From an uncultured Clostridia bacterium (GTDB taxonomy: Bacteria > Bacillota > Clostridia > Christensenellales > Aristaeellaceae), in NCBI GenBank assembly GCA_937906775.1, contig CALCUD010000020.1, positions 1 to 42,321 on the forward strand: a stretch of DNA of 42,321 bases. The letters run 5' to 3'. The notes beneath the pieces were generated by a model. That model ran no database searches, was not told the origin of the DNA, and saw nothing but the letters and a program-made list of their open reading frames with translations. The position numbers and the translations under genes are program-made. How positions within the stretch are numbered: the first letter of the stretch is position 1; every line of letters starts with the position of its first letter. Shown piece by piece: positions 34,134 through 42,321 of this stretch.

Positions 34134-35825
34134 TTATTTGACCAGCCATTTTTCAGCCAGCGCGTCGGTGCGCAGACTGATGAAGTTTTTCAGATAGGCG
34201 ACAGCGTCTTCGAAGGTCCTTCCGCTGGGCGAGTACAGATCGCCGATCGCGCCGGCGTTCCAGCGTGAAAAGTTCATTTCTGCGGAGGCGCGGATCTGAT
34301 CGGCGATCTCATCAATGCTGCGGAAGCAGCTGCCCTCCGGGACCGGTTGTTCGCCCGTCAGGATCTTCAGCAGCGGAACAGCCTTCTCCAGATAGAGTTC
34401 GCGCGTCCGCACGGCGAAATCGTCATGCTGCAGGAGCAGACGGTACAGATTGGTGCTATTCTTCACTTTGCCGTCAATGTATCCGATCAGCTCCGGATCG
34501 TGCTGACCTTTGTCCAGCTTGTTTCCGTAGGTCAGATCGTAATCCCATGCGGGACCGGCATGGAGCAGGCTGTCCTTTTTGTCGGAATCCTTATACATGA
34601 ACTGGCTCGCAGCCTTCATGTCATAATTGCAGCTGACCTCTTCAACGATGACTTTGACCGCAAAAGAATCCACATCGATAAAGTCTGTGTAGTATTCACC
34701 GGTTTCCGGGCAGATCCCGTCCGGTGCGATGGCGGCGTTGTGAAAGTTGTTTACGATCCGTGAAAGATATTTCACGGATTCAAAGCTGACGTAGGACGGC
34801 TCCTTGACGAGGACGCACATCCCGCCGTCCGTCATAAATCCGCCGCTTTCTTTATTTTTGGAGAACTGCAGGGCTTTTTCGATTTCCAGCAGAAAACCGC
34901 CGGTGGGGTCCTCCGGCTCCGGGAAATCCTGATGCCATTTCAATACGGGGACGCCGAAGTCCTTGCTTGTTTTGAGCCTGTATTCAATGTCCGGATCGGC
35001 GAAGGCTTCCGTCTGAAAGTCTTCCATGTCGGTGATGTTCAGCCGGTTCTTTTTGATCTGGATCTTTTCGCACAGATAATATACGCCCTGATATGCACCG
35101 TTGATGTACAGATCCGTCTGTTCGCCGCGCGGCGTTCCGTTCAGGCCGAGCTCGCGGCACAGATCCAGGGTGATCTGATTGCGCATCAGGGACACATCAA
35201 ACCAGTTAGCCAGCAGAAGCCAGGTTTTGGAGGAGGGGAGATCGCCGACGGGATGCTTGTTTTTCAGCTTGACCTGGTAGGGCTTCTTTGGCGGGAACGC
35301 GGTGGTATTGCCGCGTACGTGGAAACTGCTGAAATCCTCTCTGAAAGCGAGCGATCCGTCTTCGTTCAGAAGACGCATGCTTCCGTCATTCCGGATATCA
35401 AGATTTTTATTCATATGGATCCGCTCCAGATCCTCCGGCAGGAGATCGACGAAGACTGACTTGATCCGGGATCCCTGCATGACCTTGACCTGACAGATCC
35501 GGATCCCGTCCGGAGAGGCAACTGTAACGGTCTTCCCGACGGAACCGCTCAGATCAACGGCGTCCCCGCTCTGCAGGGGCTGCCCGTCCCACAGGACGCT
35601 GTCGCGCCCGCTCAGCCGGGTCGTCAGCCGGGTAACGTCTGTTGCACCCGGCAGACAGAGAAGACAATCGCCGCCGGAATTCTGCGTCACATCGACGGTG
35701 AATTCCATGCCTTCCGTTTCCCAGCCGAAGCCGAGATCAAGCTTAGCCGCGACGGCTGTCGCGGCTGTCAGGGTCAGGAGGACCGTTATCAGGATAAAGC
35801 ACCGTTTTTTCAGCGCGAGTCTCAT
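34134..35825 (-). CDS. CotH kinase family secreted protein
   Basis: 563 aa. Signal peptide/anchor at residues 8-26 (ILITVLLTLTAATAVA). An N-terminal beta domain of about 100 residues, then the CotH fold: HVRGNTTAFPPKKPYQVKLKN (split at GNTTAFPPKKPY), SKTWLLLANWFDVSLMRNQITLDL (split), DLYINGAYQGVYYLCEKIQI (split), and AWDYDLTYGN with the conserved DxDxTYGN metal site. CotH is a protein kinase that phosphorylates spore-coat proteins in Bacillus; related proteins occur outside sporulation. The secreted form suggests action on surface proteins or carbohydrates. Last gene of the cluster; its ATG overlaps the stop of the membrane protein gene (ATGA). Confidence 0.87.
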   Translation of the reverse strand: MRLALKKRCFILITVLLTLTAATAVAAKLDLGFGWETEGMEFTVDVTQNSGGDCLLCLPGATDVTRLTTRLSGRDSVLWDGQPLQSGDAVDLSGSVGKTVTVASPDGIRICQVKVMQGSRIKSVFVDLLPEDLERIHMNKNLDIRNDGSMRLLNEDGSLAFREDFSSFHVRGNTTAFPPKKPYQVKLKNKHPVGDLPSSKTWLLLANWFDVSLMRNQITLDLCRELGLNGTPRGEQTDLYINGAYQGVYYLCEKIQIKKNRLNITDMEDFQTEAFADPDIEYRLKTSKDFGVPVLKWHQDFPEPEDPTGGFLLEIEKALQFSKNKESGGFMTDGGMCVLVKEPSYVSFESVKYLSRIVNNFHNAAIAPDGICPETGEYYTDFIDVDSFAVKVIVEEVSCNYDMKAASQFMYKDSDKKDSLLHAGPAWDYDLTYGNKLDKGQHDPELIGYIDGKVKNSTNLYRLLLQHDDFAVRTRELYLEKAVPLLKILTGEQPVPEGSCFRSIDEIADQIRASAEMNFSRWNAGAIGDLYSPSGRTFEDAVAYLKNFISLRTDALAEKWLVK

Positions 35826-36751
35826 AGAGAACTTTCCTTTCTCCGGGAATACAGCCGCCGGACCGCGAATACCGCGGTTGCGATCAGAACGGCGACGGAC
35901 AGAACATAGAGGACCCAGACAACGGATACGGGCAGCTCAAACAGCTTTCCGTCCATGATGAACTGCATGGCTGCGATGACGCCCAGCAGGAGAAGAAAAC
36001 ACGGAACGGGATACCATGCCGCCGGCACGGAGGCACCGCTTTGTTTCTGATACCGGAAACAAAGGACAGCCAGCAGAGCCAGGATCGCGACGGCGATCAC
36101 GACCTGTTCCAGCCGGAGCAGGCGCCAGCTCATGAAGTGTCCGCTGCGGAACTGCTCCAGCAGGATCTGCGGAAGCAGGAGGACGGCGGCTGTCAGGCAG
36201 AAGCACGCTCCGGGCTGACAGCAGTGTTTGATGCGGAAACGGAAGGAGCAGATCATCGCAAGCAGGGCGCAGACGGTTTCCAGAACGAATACGGCCAGAA
36301 GGGCCTCGCCCCACTCATCGGTCAGAATGAGAAACGGGATCTTTGCCAGGAAGGAATCAGCGTCGATTCCCTTTCCCGCGCCTGTTTCCATGAGCCAGCG
36401 CTGTGCAAAGCGGGTAAGGGCCATGGCAAGGCAGGACCAGGGTGCCGCGCGGTCAAGCAGTGTCAGGGAGCGCGTTCCGCAGAGGATGGCGCACAGCGCG
36501 GTCCCGAGGATCAACCCAAGGTATCCGGCGGTGTAGCACATACGAAACAGGGCGAGGGACTGAGCCGGCTGCAGCAGCGCATATCCTCCCCATGCGGTGC
36601 TGAGGCAGAACGCGGCGGGAAGCAGCGCTGCCGGCGCTTTTACGGGCCGGACCTTCTCACGGATCAGAAAGGTCAGGATCGCGGCTGTAAACAGGGCCAG
36701 ACCCGACGCCGCGCAGATCCAGGAAAGCGTTTCATCAAAGGCGAATGCCAA
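35822..36751 (-). CDS. Polytopic membrane protein of the CotH cluster
   Basis: 309 aa, TTG start with AAGGAGC seven bases upstream, two bases after the previous gene. About eight hydrophobic helices. Not recognised as a characterised family. The segment around ALTRFAQRWLMETGAG and ALLAVFVLETVCALLAMI loosely recalls the Lgt (prolipoprotein diacylglyceryl transferase) pattern of an Arg-rich loop followed by a membrane helix with a conserved glutamate, but the key Lgt motifs are not complete, so this is only a weak suggestion. Tight coupling with CotH suggests a membrane partner or substrate supplier. Confidence 0.75.
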   Translation of the reverse strand: MAFAFDETLSWICAASGLALFTAAILTFLIREKVRPVKAPAALLPAAFCLSTAWGGYALLQPAQSLALFRMCYTAGYLGLILGTALCAILCGTRSLTLLDRAAPWSCLAMALTRFAQRWLMETGAGKGIDADSFLAKIPFLILTDEWGEALLAVFVLETVCALLAMICSFRFRIKHCCQPGACFCLTAAVLLLPQILLEQFRSGHFMSWRLLRLEQVVIAVAILALLAVLCFRYQKQSGASVPAAWYPVPCFLLLLGVIAAMQFIMDGKLFELPVSVVWVLYVLSVAVLIATAVFAVRRLYSRRKESSL

Positions 36752-36753
36752 GG

Positions 36754-37626
36754 TTATTGCTCCTTTCCGGGCCAGGCGGAGGCAAAGTAGACGATGTCAC
36801 TGACATCGCGCAGGGAACGGTTGATATTGACCATTCTGTCGCCGGTATACATGACGGTGCTGTTGCCCCCGTCCAGATTGAAGGCTTGTTGAACGCCGAG
36901 TTCAACCATCAGGTCGCCGAAGGTGGGCAGCGTCATGCCTTTGGTTCCGACGGTCGGATTGCTGCAGCAGACCAGTGCGTAATGCAGCGGGCCGTACTGG
37001 CAGATCGCGGTCCGGGCGCGGTATTCATTGCTGGCCCGGAAACGGTCATCCGGATCGACGGGGACCTGGACGCCGTCCTGCACCAGGATCGGGCCGAAGC
37101 AGAATCCGTTGATGATTTTTTTCCCGTTGAATTCCCGGACTTCCGTATCCATGTCAGCCTTGGGGATCATATGAAAATCGCCGTCTTCGTCGATCAGCAG
37201 GATATCGCTCAGGCCGATCGTCTGCTGGGAGTACAGCTCACCCTGCCGCAGAAGCAGCTGCCCCTTCAGCCGTTCCTCGATCGCGTAGAAGTCGCCGTTG
37301 ACCGCGATGACCGCGTTGCTGCGGACAGCCAGATCCCGGGCGCTGCGGACCATTTCGGAGGTAAACCGGAGCGCGGGCATGGTCCGAAGCTGGGATGCAT
37401 GGGCGATGGTCACATCCGCGACCCAATACTTGCACTCTTCGAATACGCCTTCATAAATATGCATTTCGATCGTAGGATCGATATAGGTGTTTTCATCCAC
37501 GTAATATTCATCCGACAACGGCATGCCGGGCGTTACGTCGATGGGCAGGGTATAGACTTCTTCAGCCGCGGCGGTAACGGAAATGAAAAGAATCAGGATC
37601 AACAGAAGCGATACGATACGTTTCAA
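36754..37626 (-). CDS. Phosphodiester glycosidase family protein (first)
   Basis: About 290 aa. GGAGG abuts an ATG at 37635, so translation more likely starts at the in-frame TTG at 37626 (nine bases after the SD), giving MKRIVSLLLILILFISVTAAA as signal peptide. Family marks (NAGPA/PF09992): AVIAVNGDFYA, RARTAICQYG, FNLDGGNSTVMY and the NINRSLRDVSDIV end. Relatives cleave the N-acetylglucosamine phosphodiester in mannose-6-phosphate uncovering; bacterial members (YngK-like and others) are found in capsule or spore contexts. Substrate unknown. It is one of two glycosidases in the cluster. Confidence 0.87.
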   Translation of the reverse strand: MKRIVSLLLILILFISVTAAAEEVYTLPIDVTPGMPLSDEYYVDENTYIDPTIEMHIYEGVFEECKYWVADVTIAHASQLRTMPALRFTSEMVRSARDLAVRSNAVIAVNGDFYAIEERLKGQLLLRQGELYSQQTIGLSDILLIDEDGDFHMIPKADMDTEVREFNGKKIINGFCFGPILVQDGVQVPVDPDDRFRASNEYRARTAICQYGPLHYALVCCSNPTVGTKGMTLPTFGDLMVELGVQQAFNLDGGNSTVMYTGDRMVNINRSLRDVSDIVYFASAWPGKEQ

Positions 37627-37646
37627 GGGATTCATCCTCCAGAAAG

Positions 37647-37668
37647 CCGCTCCGATTTACGGGAGCGG
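37647..37668 (-). other. Intercistronic hairpin between glycosidase and LRR genes
   Basis: CCGCTCC / GGAGCGG seven-bp stem with a GATTTACG loop; on the minus strand it is followed only by CTTTCT, so likely a processing or stabilising element rather than a full terminator. Confidence 0.5.
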
Positions 37669-37695
37669 ATATTGTGACGACGGGTGACGGACGGT

Positions 37696-38574
37696 TTATT
37701 CGGCGAACGGGACATACACCCCGGTCCGGAAAAAATCGAACTGTTCCTTGTAGTGCGGGTGGTTTCGCCATCCTTCGCCGGTCGGATCATACGAGACTTT
37801 GAACAGGCAGTCCGGATGCTTTTCCCGCAGGAGTATCCGCTGGTCATTCGGGACCTTATCCATGTGGCCCCACCAGAACCGTTCCAGCTTGGGAAGATCA
37901 TAGAGGGGGGACAGATCGGTGACCTGCGTGCAACGCGTCAGGTTCAGGTCCCGCAGGTCTTTCAGGCCGGCCAGCGGGGACAGGTCGGTAATGGGGCAGT
38001 TGAAGCATTCCAGATATACCAGCTTCGGACAGGCTGCGATCGGGGAGATATCCGCCAGCCCATAGTTGGGGCTGATGATCAGAACCTCCAGATCGGGCAT
38101 ATAGTACAGGAAATTCAGATCAGTCAGATTGTTGTGCCCGATATCGAGCGCTTTCAGCTTTGTACACATCCGGAGCATATACAGCTCCTCGGAAGAGTGC
38201 CGCGGGTCATCTTTGGTCGGGCTGGAGTAATGCAGCGTTGAAAACGCGGTGGTATCTGTCCGGATCTCGTGAACCGCGAGCCGGAGCGTGAAGCCGAAGA
38301 AGACTTCCGGATATCCGTCAAACAGGCGCTCCATGTCCGTCTGCGGCAGCGTGGAATCATACATCCGGACCTCTTCGATCTCCGGATACCGGTCAAGCGC
38401 TTCTGACAGAGCGCCGGCGTCCGTCATGTTGATTCCGGCGGCGTCGAAATCCAGAATCCGGGTATCGGCGGAAACGGGCAGTCCGCATACGGCGTCCGGT
38501 TCCGCGTGCGCGGCAAAGCATAACGAAACGACGGCTGTGAGGATCAACAGCACGGTTGCCAGACTTTTTTTCAT
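37696..38574 (-). CDS. Secreted leucine-rich repeat protein
   Basis: 292 aa from ATG 38574 with GGAGGGAG upstream; the frame is open to 38808. Signal peptide MKKSLATVLLILTAVVSLCFAAHA. Five to six leucine-rich repeats in the middle (LKALDIGHNNLTDLNFL, LEVLIISPNYGLADISPI, LVYLECFNCPITDLSPL, LRDLNLTRCTQVTDLSPL, LERFWWGH), of the internalin-like LxxLxLxxNxIxDLSPL type. The C-terminus (EQFDFFRTGVYVPFAE) is a short polar cap. Probably a surface or periplasm-facing binding protein. It lies between the two glycosidase genes. Confidence 0.85.
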   Translation of the reverse strand: MKKSLATVLLILTAVVSLCFAAHAEPDAVCGLPVSADTRILDFDAAGINMTDAGALSEALDRYPEIEEVRMYDSTLPQTDMERLFDGYPEVFFGFTLRLAVHEIRTDTTAFSTLHYSSPTKDDPRHSSEELYMLRMCTKLKALDIGHNNLTDLNFLYYMPDLEVLIISPNYGLADISPIAACPKLVYLECFNCPITDLSPLAGLKDLRDLNLTRCTQVTDLSPLYDLPKLERFWWGHMDKVPNDQRILLREKHPDCLFKVSYDPTGEGWRNHPHYKEQFDFFRTGVYVPFAE

Positions 38575-38605
38575 GAATGCTCCCTCCTCATCGGGAAACG
38601 CCGGC

Positions 38606-39583
38606 TCACGGAGCGTCCGGATCGTAACCTTCCACCAGCGCGGATGTGCCGAAGGCCAGGAATTCGGCGCCCTTCCGGGCATAGCCGCGCTGATTGTGAA
38701 CATTTCCGACGATGTTGATCTGCTTGCCCATGAACAGGATGCAGGAGGTTTCGCCGCCGTCGAGATTGAAGCCGACGGTGCACCCTCGATCCAGCAGTTT
38801 GTTTGCAAGGAAGGTCAGGTTGCAGCCTTTGCTGTTCTTGCTCCTGCCTTCGGCCATCATCGCGAAATAGTGACCTTTTTCCACCATGCCGACAGCGGTC
38901 CGGGGAGCCCGGTTATCCGCAAACTTGGCCAGCTTCGGATTGAGTTCGCTGTCACGGATCAGCCACGGCCCGAAGGCAAGAACGTCCCGGACGCCTTTGT
39001 CCACATATTCCTGCGCGGTCAGATCCTTGCTGTAATTGACCTCCATATCCCCGTCGGGATACAGGGCCAGCGTGTCCAGATTGGGGAAGGTCGTACTTCC
39101 GGACTTGTGTGTCTGATCGTTGATGATCTCACCGTTGCGGATCTGGATGCCGACCTTGTATTTTTCTTTGGCAAAGCGCATGTTGTTCCACCGGCCGCAG
39201 CAGTAGTCACCGTTGACTGCCAGTACGGCGCCGCGCTTGCTGCATACGGTCTCCGGCCAGTCGGTTTTCCGGAAATGCTCTCCCTGGACCGCGGTGATCA
39301 GGTCGAAACCGCCTTCGAGGCTCCAGATCTCGGCTTCGTACCATATGATCTTCACCGGATCGTCTCCGTTTTTCCGGAGTATTTCGACTTTCAGCGTCGG
39401 GCTGCAGTAGCGCCAGAGTCCTTCTTCGGGACCTTCATAGACAAATTCGCCGGAATCCAGAAAACCGTTCGCGTTCAGCTCCGGCCAATCACTGTCTGAA
39501 GCTGCTGCCGCGAAGGCGGGGAGCAGAAGGCAGAGGAGAAAAAGAGCAAGCAACCGGAGACCTCCGGGTTTCAGGTGAAGCAT
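38606..39583 (-). CDS. Phosphodiester glycosidase family protein (second)
   Basis: About 325 aa from ATG 39583 (GTG at 39592 is two bases from AAGGA, ATG 11 bases; ATG preferred). Signal peptide/anchor LRLLALFLLCLLLPAFAAAA. Catalytic block matches the first glycosidase: GAVLAVNGDYCCG, RAPRTAVGMV, FNLDGGETSCILFMG, then GNVHNQRGYARKG. The DGG(N/E)S/T motif is the family signature. It shares limited similarity with 36754-37626, so the two have likely different specificities. In the same transcript as the ABC permease 49 nt upstream. Confidence 0.85.
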   Translation of the reverse strand: MLHLKPGGLRLLALFLLCLLLPAFAAAASDSDWPELNANGFLDSGEFVYEGPEEGLWRYCSPTLKVEILRKNGDDPVKIIWYEAEIWSLEGGFDLITAVQGEHFRKTDWPETVCSKRGAVLAVNGDYCCGRWNNMRFAKEKYKVGIQIRNGEIINDQTHKSGSTTFPNLDTLALYPDGDMEVNYSKDLTAQEYVDKGVRDVLAFGPWLIRDSELNPKLAKFADNRAPRTAVGMVEKGHYFAMMAEGRSKNSKGCNLTFLANKLLDRGCTVGFNLDGGETSCILFMGKQINIVGNVHNQRGYARKGAEFLAFGTSALVEGYDPDAP

Positions 39584-39632
39584 GAAAACCACATTCCTTC
39601 ATTTTGCGCTTTTTGTTGGGTTTTCTCCCGGG

Positions 39633-41321
39633 TTACAGCATACTGAGCCGTTTTTCCGCCTGAGTACCGACTCTGCGGTCGAGAAGGATGCCGGCGGTGA
39701 CCGTCGCGATCAGAATAACGCCCGCGGCCAGCCATGCGGCGAGGCCCGGATCTATATTCAATGCGGTTCCCAGCAGAACCAGCAGGAAGGCTGAGGCTAC
39801 TGCGATGATGAGCAACAGAACAAAGCTGATCAGGAACACGGCCATGTTGAAAACGGAACTCTTTGCGATCGTGCTTTCACTTTCCCAGTTCAGGTTCGGG
39901 CGTTTCAGCCCGCGGAGGACCTGCACGTTGAGGATCACCGCCAGCGTTGAGGCGGTCAGAATGACAGTGTACAGCGCCCAGGGAACGGATACGATCCCGG
40001 TGATCACGCCGATGACGGCGAGGACCGTCACATAGCCGACACTGCCGATGGAAAAAATCCTTGCGCATGCGTCCCGCTTGGCCCGGACCTGAACACTGTA
40101 GGGAACGGGAAGCATTTTCATGTAATAAAATGATTTTCCTTCCCGGTTCACAACGGTCTCGCCGAGACAGCTCAGGCAGCAGGGCGCGATCGCGGCCAGC
40201 ATGCCCAGCCCTATGCAGGGACCGGCCATCGTGAGGGGATTGGAGGGATCCATCGCCATAGCGCTGAACAGGGTATTGCCGTTTTCTCCGGGTTTGAGCA
40301 GGCCGATCAGAAGAAGAGCCGGCCACAGGAATGCCATCAGCCAGCCGTTTGTCAGGTAAGCCGGCGTGCGGAAAATGGTTCTGAGATCGCGCCGGATGCA
40401 AGCTTCGCGGACGCTTCTTTTTTCGGAAACGCGGAACAGCGCTTCCTTCTCCAGCTTTTTTGAGGCGGCGGCTGTATCCTGCATAGCGAGCGCGCCGCGC
40501 AGGTACAGGAATCGGCTGATGAGCAGAAAGACCGGGATAAGTCCGGCGGTGATACAGAGAACGGGGAGGATCAGCAGCGGACTGCCGCCGTCCATCAGAT
40601 CGCAGATCAAAGGAACTGACGGAAGGATTACCGATACGGAAGAGAAGATCCCGATCACGCCTCCGACGGTCTGCCGGACATGCTCGCCGTCCACCTTGTT
40701 CTCGGCATTGATCCCGACGCTCAGAAGGATCGCGAGCGCGAGCGCCAGCAGGGCGCCGATGATGGTTACGGTATCGCGTCTGCGGAAGAACGGAAACACA
40801 GCCATGATCACAATAATGACGATCGCGGCCAGCGCAACGGCGCTGACCGGAACGCACAGATTGCCCAGGATCAGCCCGACCCAGTACATCGGGGAAACGG
40901 AGACTTTCGTTCCGAAGCCGACGCCGAAGGGCAGGATGATCAAAGATGCAAAAATGACAGTGGTCCGGCACGCGTTGATGATCCGGGCAAGCACGATCTG
41001 ATTTGCCGAGAACGGCAGCGAGAGGAGTACCGGCAGATCTGTGGACATGTACAGGGTTCCGATCAGATCCAGTATGGAAAGAAAGAATATCATGATGCCG
41101 ACGATCAGGAAAAGGCAGCTGAAGATCGCGCCTGTTCCGCCGAAAAGACCGGCATAATCGGCAATCCAGCCGCTGGCAAAGAAAAGTCCGATCGCCAGTG
41201 CGATACTGAGAAAGACGGTGATCAGCTGCCGGGTATCGCCTGCGTATTTTTTCTCGTTTTCGTTATCCTGTCCGGATCCGACTTTGCGTAGGAGCCTGGT
41301 CAAAAGCAGCAGTTTTTTCAT
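39633..41321 (-). CDS. ABC-2 type transporter permease
   Basis: 562 aa, ATG with GGAGG nine bases upstream, four bases after the ATPase gene. About twelve hydrophobic segments in two sets. The family is that of large ABC-2 membrane proteins (Bacitracin/ABC exporter-like), which typically export peptides, lipids or polysaccharides; no catalytic motif to name the substrate. The cytoplasmic loop near residues 270-300 (KKLEKEALFRVSEKRSVREACIRRDLRTI, split at RSVREACIRR) contacts the ATPase in such proteins. First membrane gene of the run that leads to the glycosidases and CotH. Confidence 0.85.
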   Translation of the reverse strand: MKKLLLLTRLLRKVGSGQDNENEKKYAGDTRQLITVFLSIALAIGLFFASGWIADYAGLFGGTGAIFSCLFLIVGIMIFFLSILDLIGTLYMSTDLPVLLSLPFSANQIVLARIINACRTTVIFASLIILPFGVGFGTKVSVSPMYWVGLILGNLCVPVSAVALAAIVIIVIMAVFPFFRRRDTVTIIGALLALALAILLSVGINAENKVDGEHVRQTVGGVIGIFSSVSVILPSVPLICDLMDGGSPLLILPVLCITAGLIPVFLLISRFLYLRGALAMQDTAAASKKLEKEALFRVSEKRSVREACIRRDLRTIFRTPAYLTNGWLMAFLWPALLLIGLLKPGENGNTLFSAMAMDPSNPLTMAGPCIGLGMLAAIAPCCLSCLGETVVNREGKSFYYMKMLPVPYSVQVRAKRDACARIFSIGSVGYVTVLAVIGVITGIVSVPWALYTVILTASTLAVILNVQVLRGLKRPNLNWESESTIAKSSVFNMAVFLISFVLLLIIAVASAFLLVLLGTALNIDPGLAAWLAAGVILIATVTAGILLDRRVGTQAEKRLSML

Positions 41322-41325
41322 CGCG

Positions 41326-42081
41326 TCAGGCCTCCGCTGCAGCTTCGTCCGCTTTCGCCTGATGTTCTCCGGTCAGTTCCAGAAAAATATCCTCGAGGCT
41401 GGAGTCGGGGCTGAATCGCGCGCGGAGTTCGTCGAGCGTACCGGTGAAGCGGATGGATCCCTTCCGGATGACGGCGATCTGATCGCAAAGCTTTTCGGCG
41501 ACTTCCAGCACATGGGTCGAGAACAGAACGGAGTTCCCGGCGTCCGCATGCTCGCGCATCATTTTTTTGAGCTCGAAGGCGCTTTGAGGATCAAGACCCA
41601 GCAGCGGCTCGTCCAGAATCCAGATGCTGGGTTTGTGGATCAGCGTTCCCATGACCATGATCTTCTGACGCATGCCGTGGGAGTAGGAGAGGATCTTGTT
41701 GTTCAGCGCGTCGCGGATATCGAACCGGGTCGCGTAATCCTCAATGAAATCGGCACGTCCCTCCTGTGGCATATCGTAGATATCGGCCATAAAATTCAGA
41801 TATTCGATGCCCTTCAGGCGGAGAAAATGATCCGGTGAGTCGGAGACAAAGCCGAACTGCTTCTTGGCGTAGAGCGGGTTTTCGGCGATTTCGATGCCGT
41901 TGAGAAAAATCTGGCCCTTTGTCGGCTTCAGCACGCCGCTGATCATCTTCATCATGGTGGTTTTGCCGGCGCCGTTCGGGCCGATGAAGCCGGTGATCGC
42001 GCCGTCTTTCACTGTCCAGGTGCAGTCGTCGACCGCGACGTATTCCCCGAAGGTCTTGGTCAGATTCAGGATTTCGATCAT
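41326..42081 (-). CDS. ABC transporter ATP-binding protein
   Basis: 251 aa. Walker A GPNGAGKTT (about 34-42), Q-loop FVSDSPDHF, signature LSYSHGMRQ (degenerate SYSHG instead of LSGGQ), Walker B IWILDEPLLGLDP, H-loop STHVLEVAEKL. A C-terminal extension follows (LELTGEHQAKADEAAAEA). ABC-2 ATPase type; partner of the permease gene four bases downstream. First gene of the run 42081-34134. Confidence 0.93.
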   Translation of the reverse strand: MIEILNLTKTFGEYVAVDDCTWTVKDGAITGFIGPNGAGKTTMMKMISGVLKPTKGQIFLNGIEIAENPLYAKKQFGFVSDSPDHFLRLKGIEYLNFMADIYDMPQEGRADFIEDYATRFDIRDALNNKILSYSHGMRQKIMVMGTLIHKPSIWILDEPLLGLDPQSAFELKKMMREHADAGNSVLFSTHVLEVAEKLCDQIAVIRKGSIRFTGTLDELRARFSPDSSLEDIFLELTGEHQAKADEAAAEA

Positions 42082-42173
42082 AGTCTGTTATTCCTTTCCC
42101 GTATGGAGGTTTCCCTGCAGGGATCTGCCGGCCGGACCGGCTGAGGAGGCGGACAGAATCTTTTTATTGATTT

Positions 42174-42321
42174 TCAGCGGGCTTTTTTTTCAACGAGTAA
42201 TTTTAATGCTGTACGATCTTCCCCTGCAATTGTAATGTCTGCGAAGGCTGGCGCGCAAATTAAATCTGTTCCACTTGGTGCGACAAATCCTCTTGCAATT
42301 GCTATTGCTTTAATCGCTTGG
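42174..42321 (-). CDS. spoVS: Stage V sporulation protein S, 3' part
   Basis: The last 48 codons run off the right edge of the window, ending with TGA at 42176-42174. The visible protein QAIKAIAIARGFVAPSG and TDLICAPAFADITIAGEDRTALKLLVE matches SpoVS closely (AVKAVAIARGFVAPSG-VDLICIPAF-TDI in Bacillus). SpoVS is a small (about 86 aa) RNA/DNA-binding-like protein needed for correct spore-coat assembly and septation control. Its codons are AT-rich compared with nearby genes, as for highly expressed small genes. This supports an endospore-forming lineage, though SpoVS also occurs in non-sporulating relatives. It precedes the ABC cluster on the same strand by 92 nt. Confidence 0.9.
   Translation of the reverse strand, partial: QAIKAIAIARGFVAPSGTDLICAPAFADITIAGEDRTALKLLVEKKAR

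Overview
The window reads as a moderately GC-rich chromosome segment from an anaerobic, endospore-lineage member of the Bacillota (Clostridia-like). This rests on a spoVS fragment at the right edge, a CIRCE element in front of htpG, an ECF vitamin-type transporter, NfeD/FloA flotillin genes, a cytidylate-kinase-like protein and many Shine-Dalgarno sites of the AGGAGG type. TAG is used as a normal stop (for example at 2387-2389 and 22996-22998). The species cannot be fixed from sequence alone.

Layout, left to right. 1-1230: 3' third of a 23S rRNA, a 5S rRNA and a terminator, the end of an rRNA operon. 1307-6947: metallophosphoesterase, MATE exporter, a Cys-rich protein overlapping an orphan DNA methyltransferase, then recA with its own promoter and terminator. 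6969-11033 (minus): a four-gene operon of SAM hydrolase-like protein, ECF S component, fused double ATPase EcfAA and EcfT. 11111-13183: CIRCE and htpG, divergent from that operon. 13228-18351: small Cys-rich membrane protein, nfeD-floA-orf153, a second MATE exporter and a secreted Ntn hydrolase. 18420-19852 (minus): ECF sigma factor and its presumed membrane anti-sigma factor, divergent from XRE-cupin, acyl-CoA synthetase and recO. 23067-24901: two copies of a small basic protein gene flanking a secreted repeat protein. 24922-27413 (minus): cytidylate-kinase-like protein, YbaK-type deacylase and DinB.

27598-29599 holds two divergent Ig-like (Big_2) surface-protein genes, both broken: one by an in-frame TAG, the other by frameshift and internal loss. 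29698-33126 carries an aldo/keto reductase, a paired TIM-barrel-like protein and a second, FloT-like flotillin. 33195-34004 is a one-protein AraC-HTH/GGDEF fusion. 34134-42081 (minus) is a run of seven close-set genes: ABC ATPase, ABC-2 permease, phosphodiester glycosidase, leucine-rich secreted protein, second phosphodiester glycosidase, polytopic membrane protein and CotH-type kinase. It is the best candidate for an undescribed envelope or secretion system here. The 3' end of spoVS follows at the edge.

Several promoters share one architecture: a TTGnnn -35, usually a 17-nt spacer, and an extended -10 of the form TGnTAnnAT (recA, htpG, XRE-cupin, both small basic genes and dinB). This gives independent support to several gene starts. 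Where a long open frame began upstream of a good Shine-Dalgarno site, the start was moved to the SD-proximal codon and this is stated in the entry.
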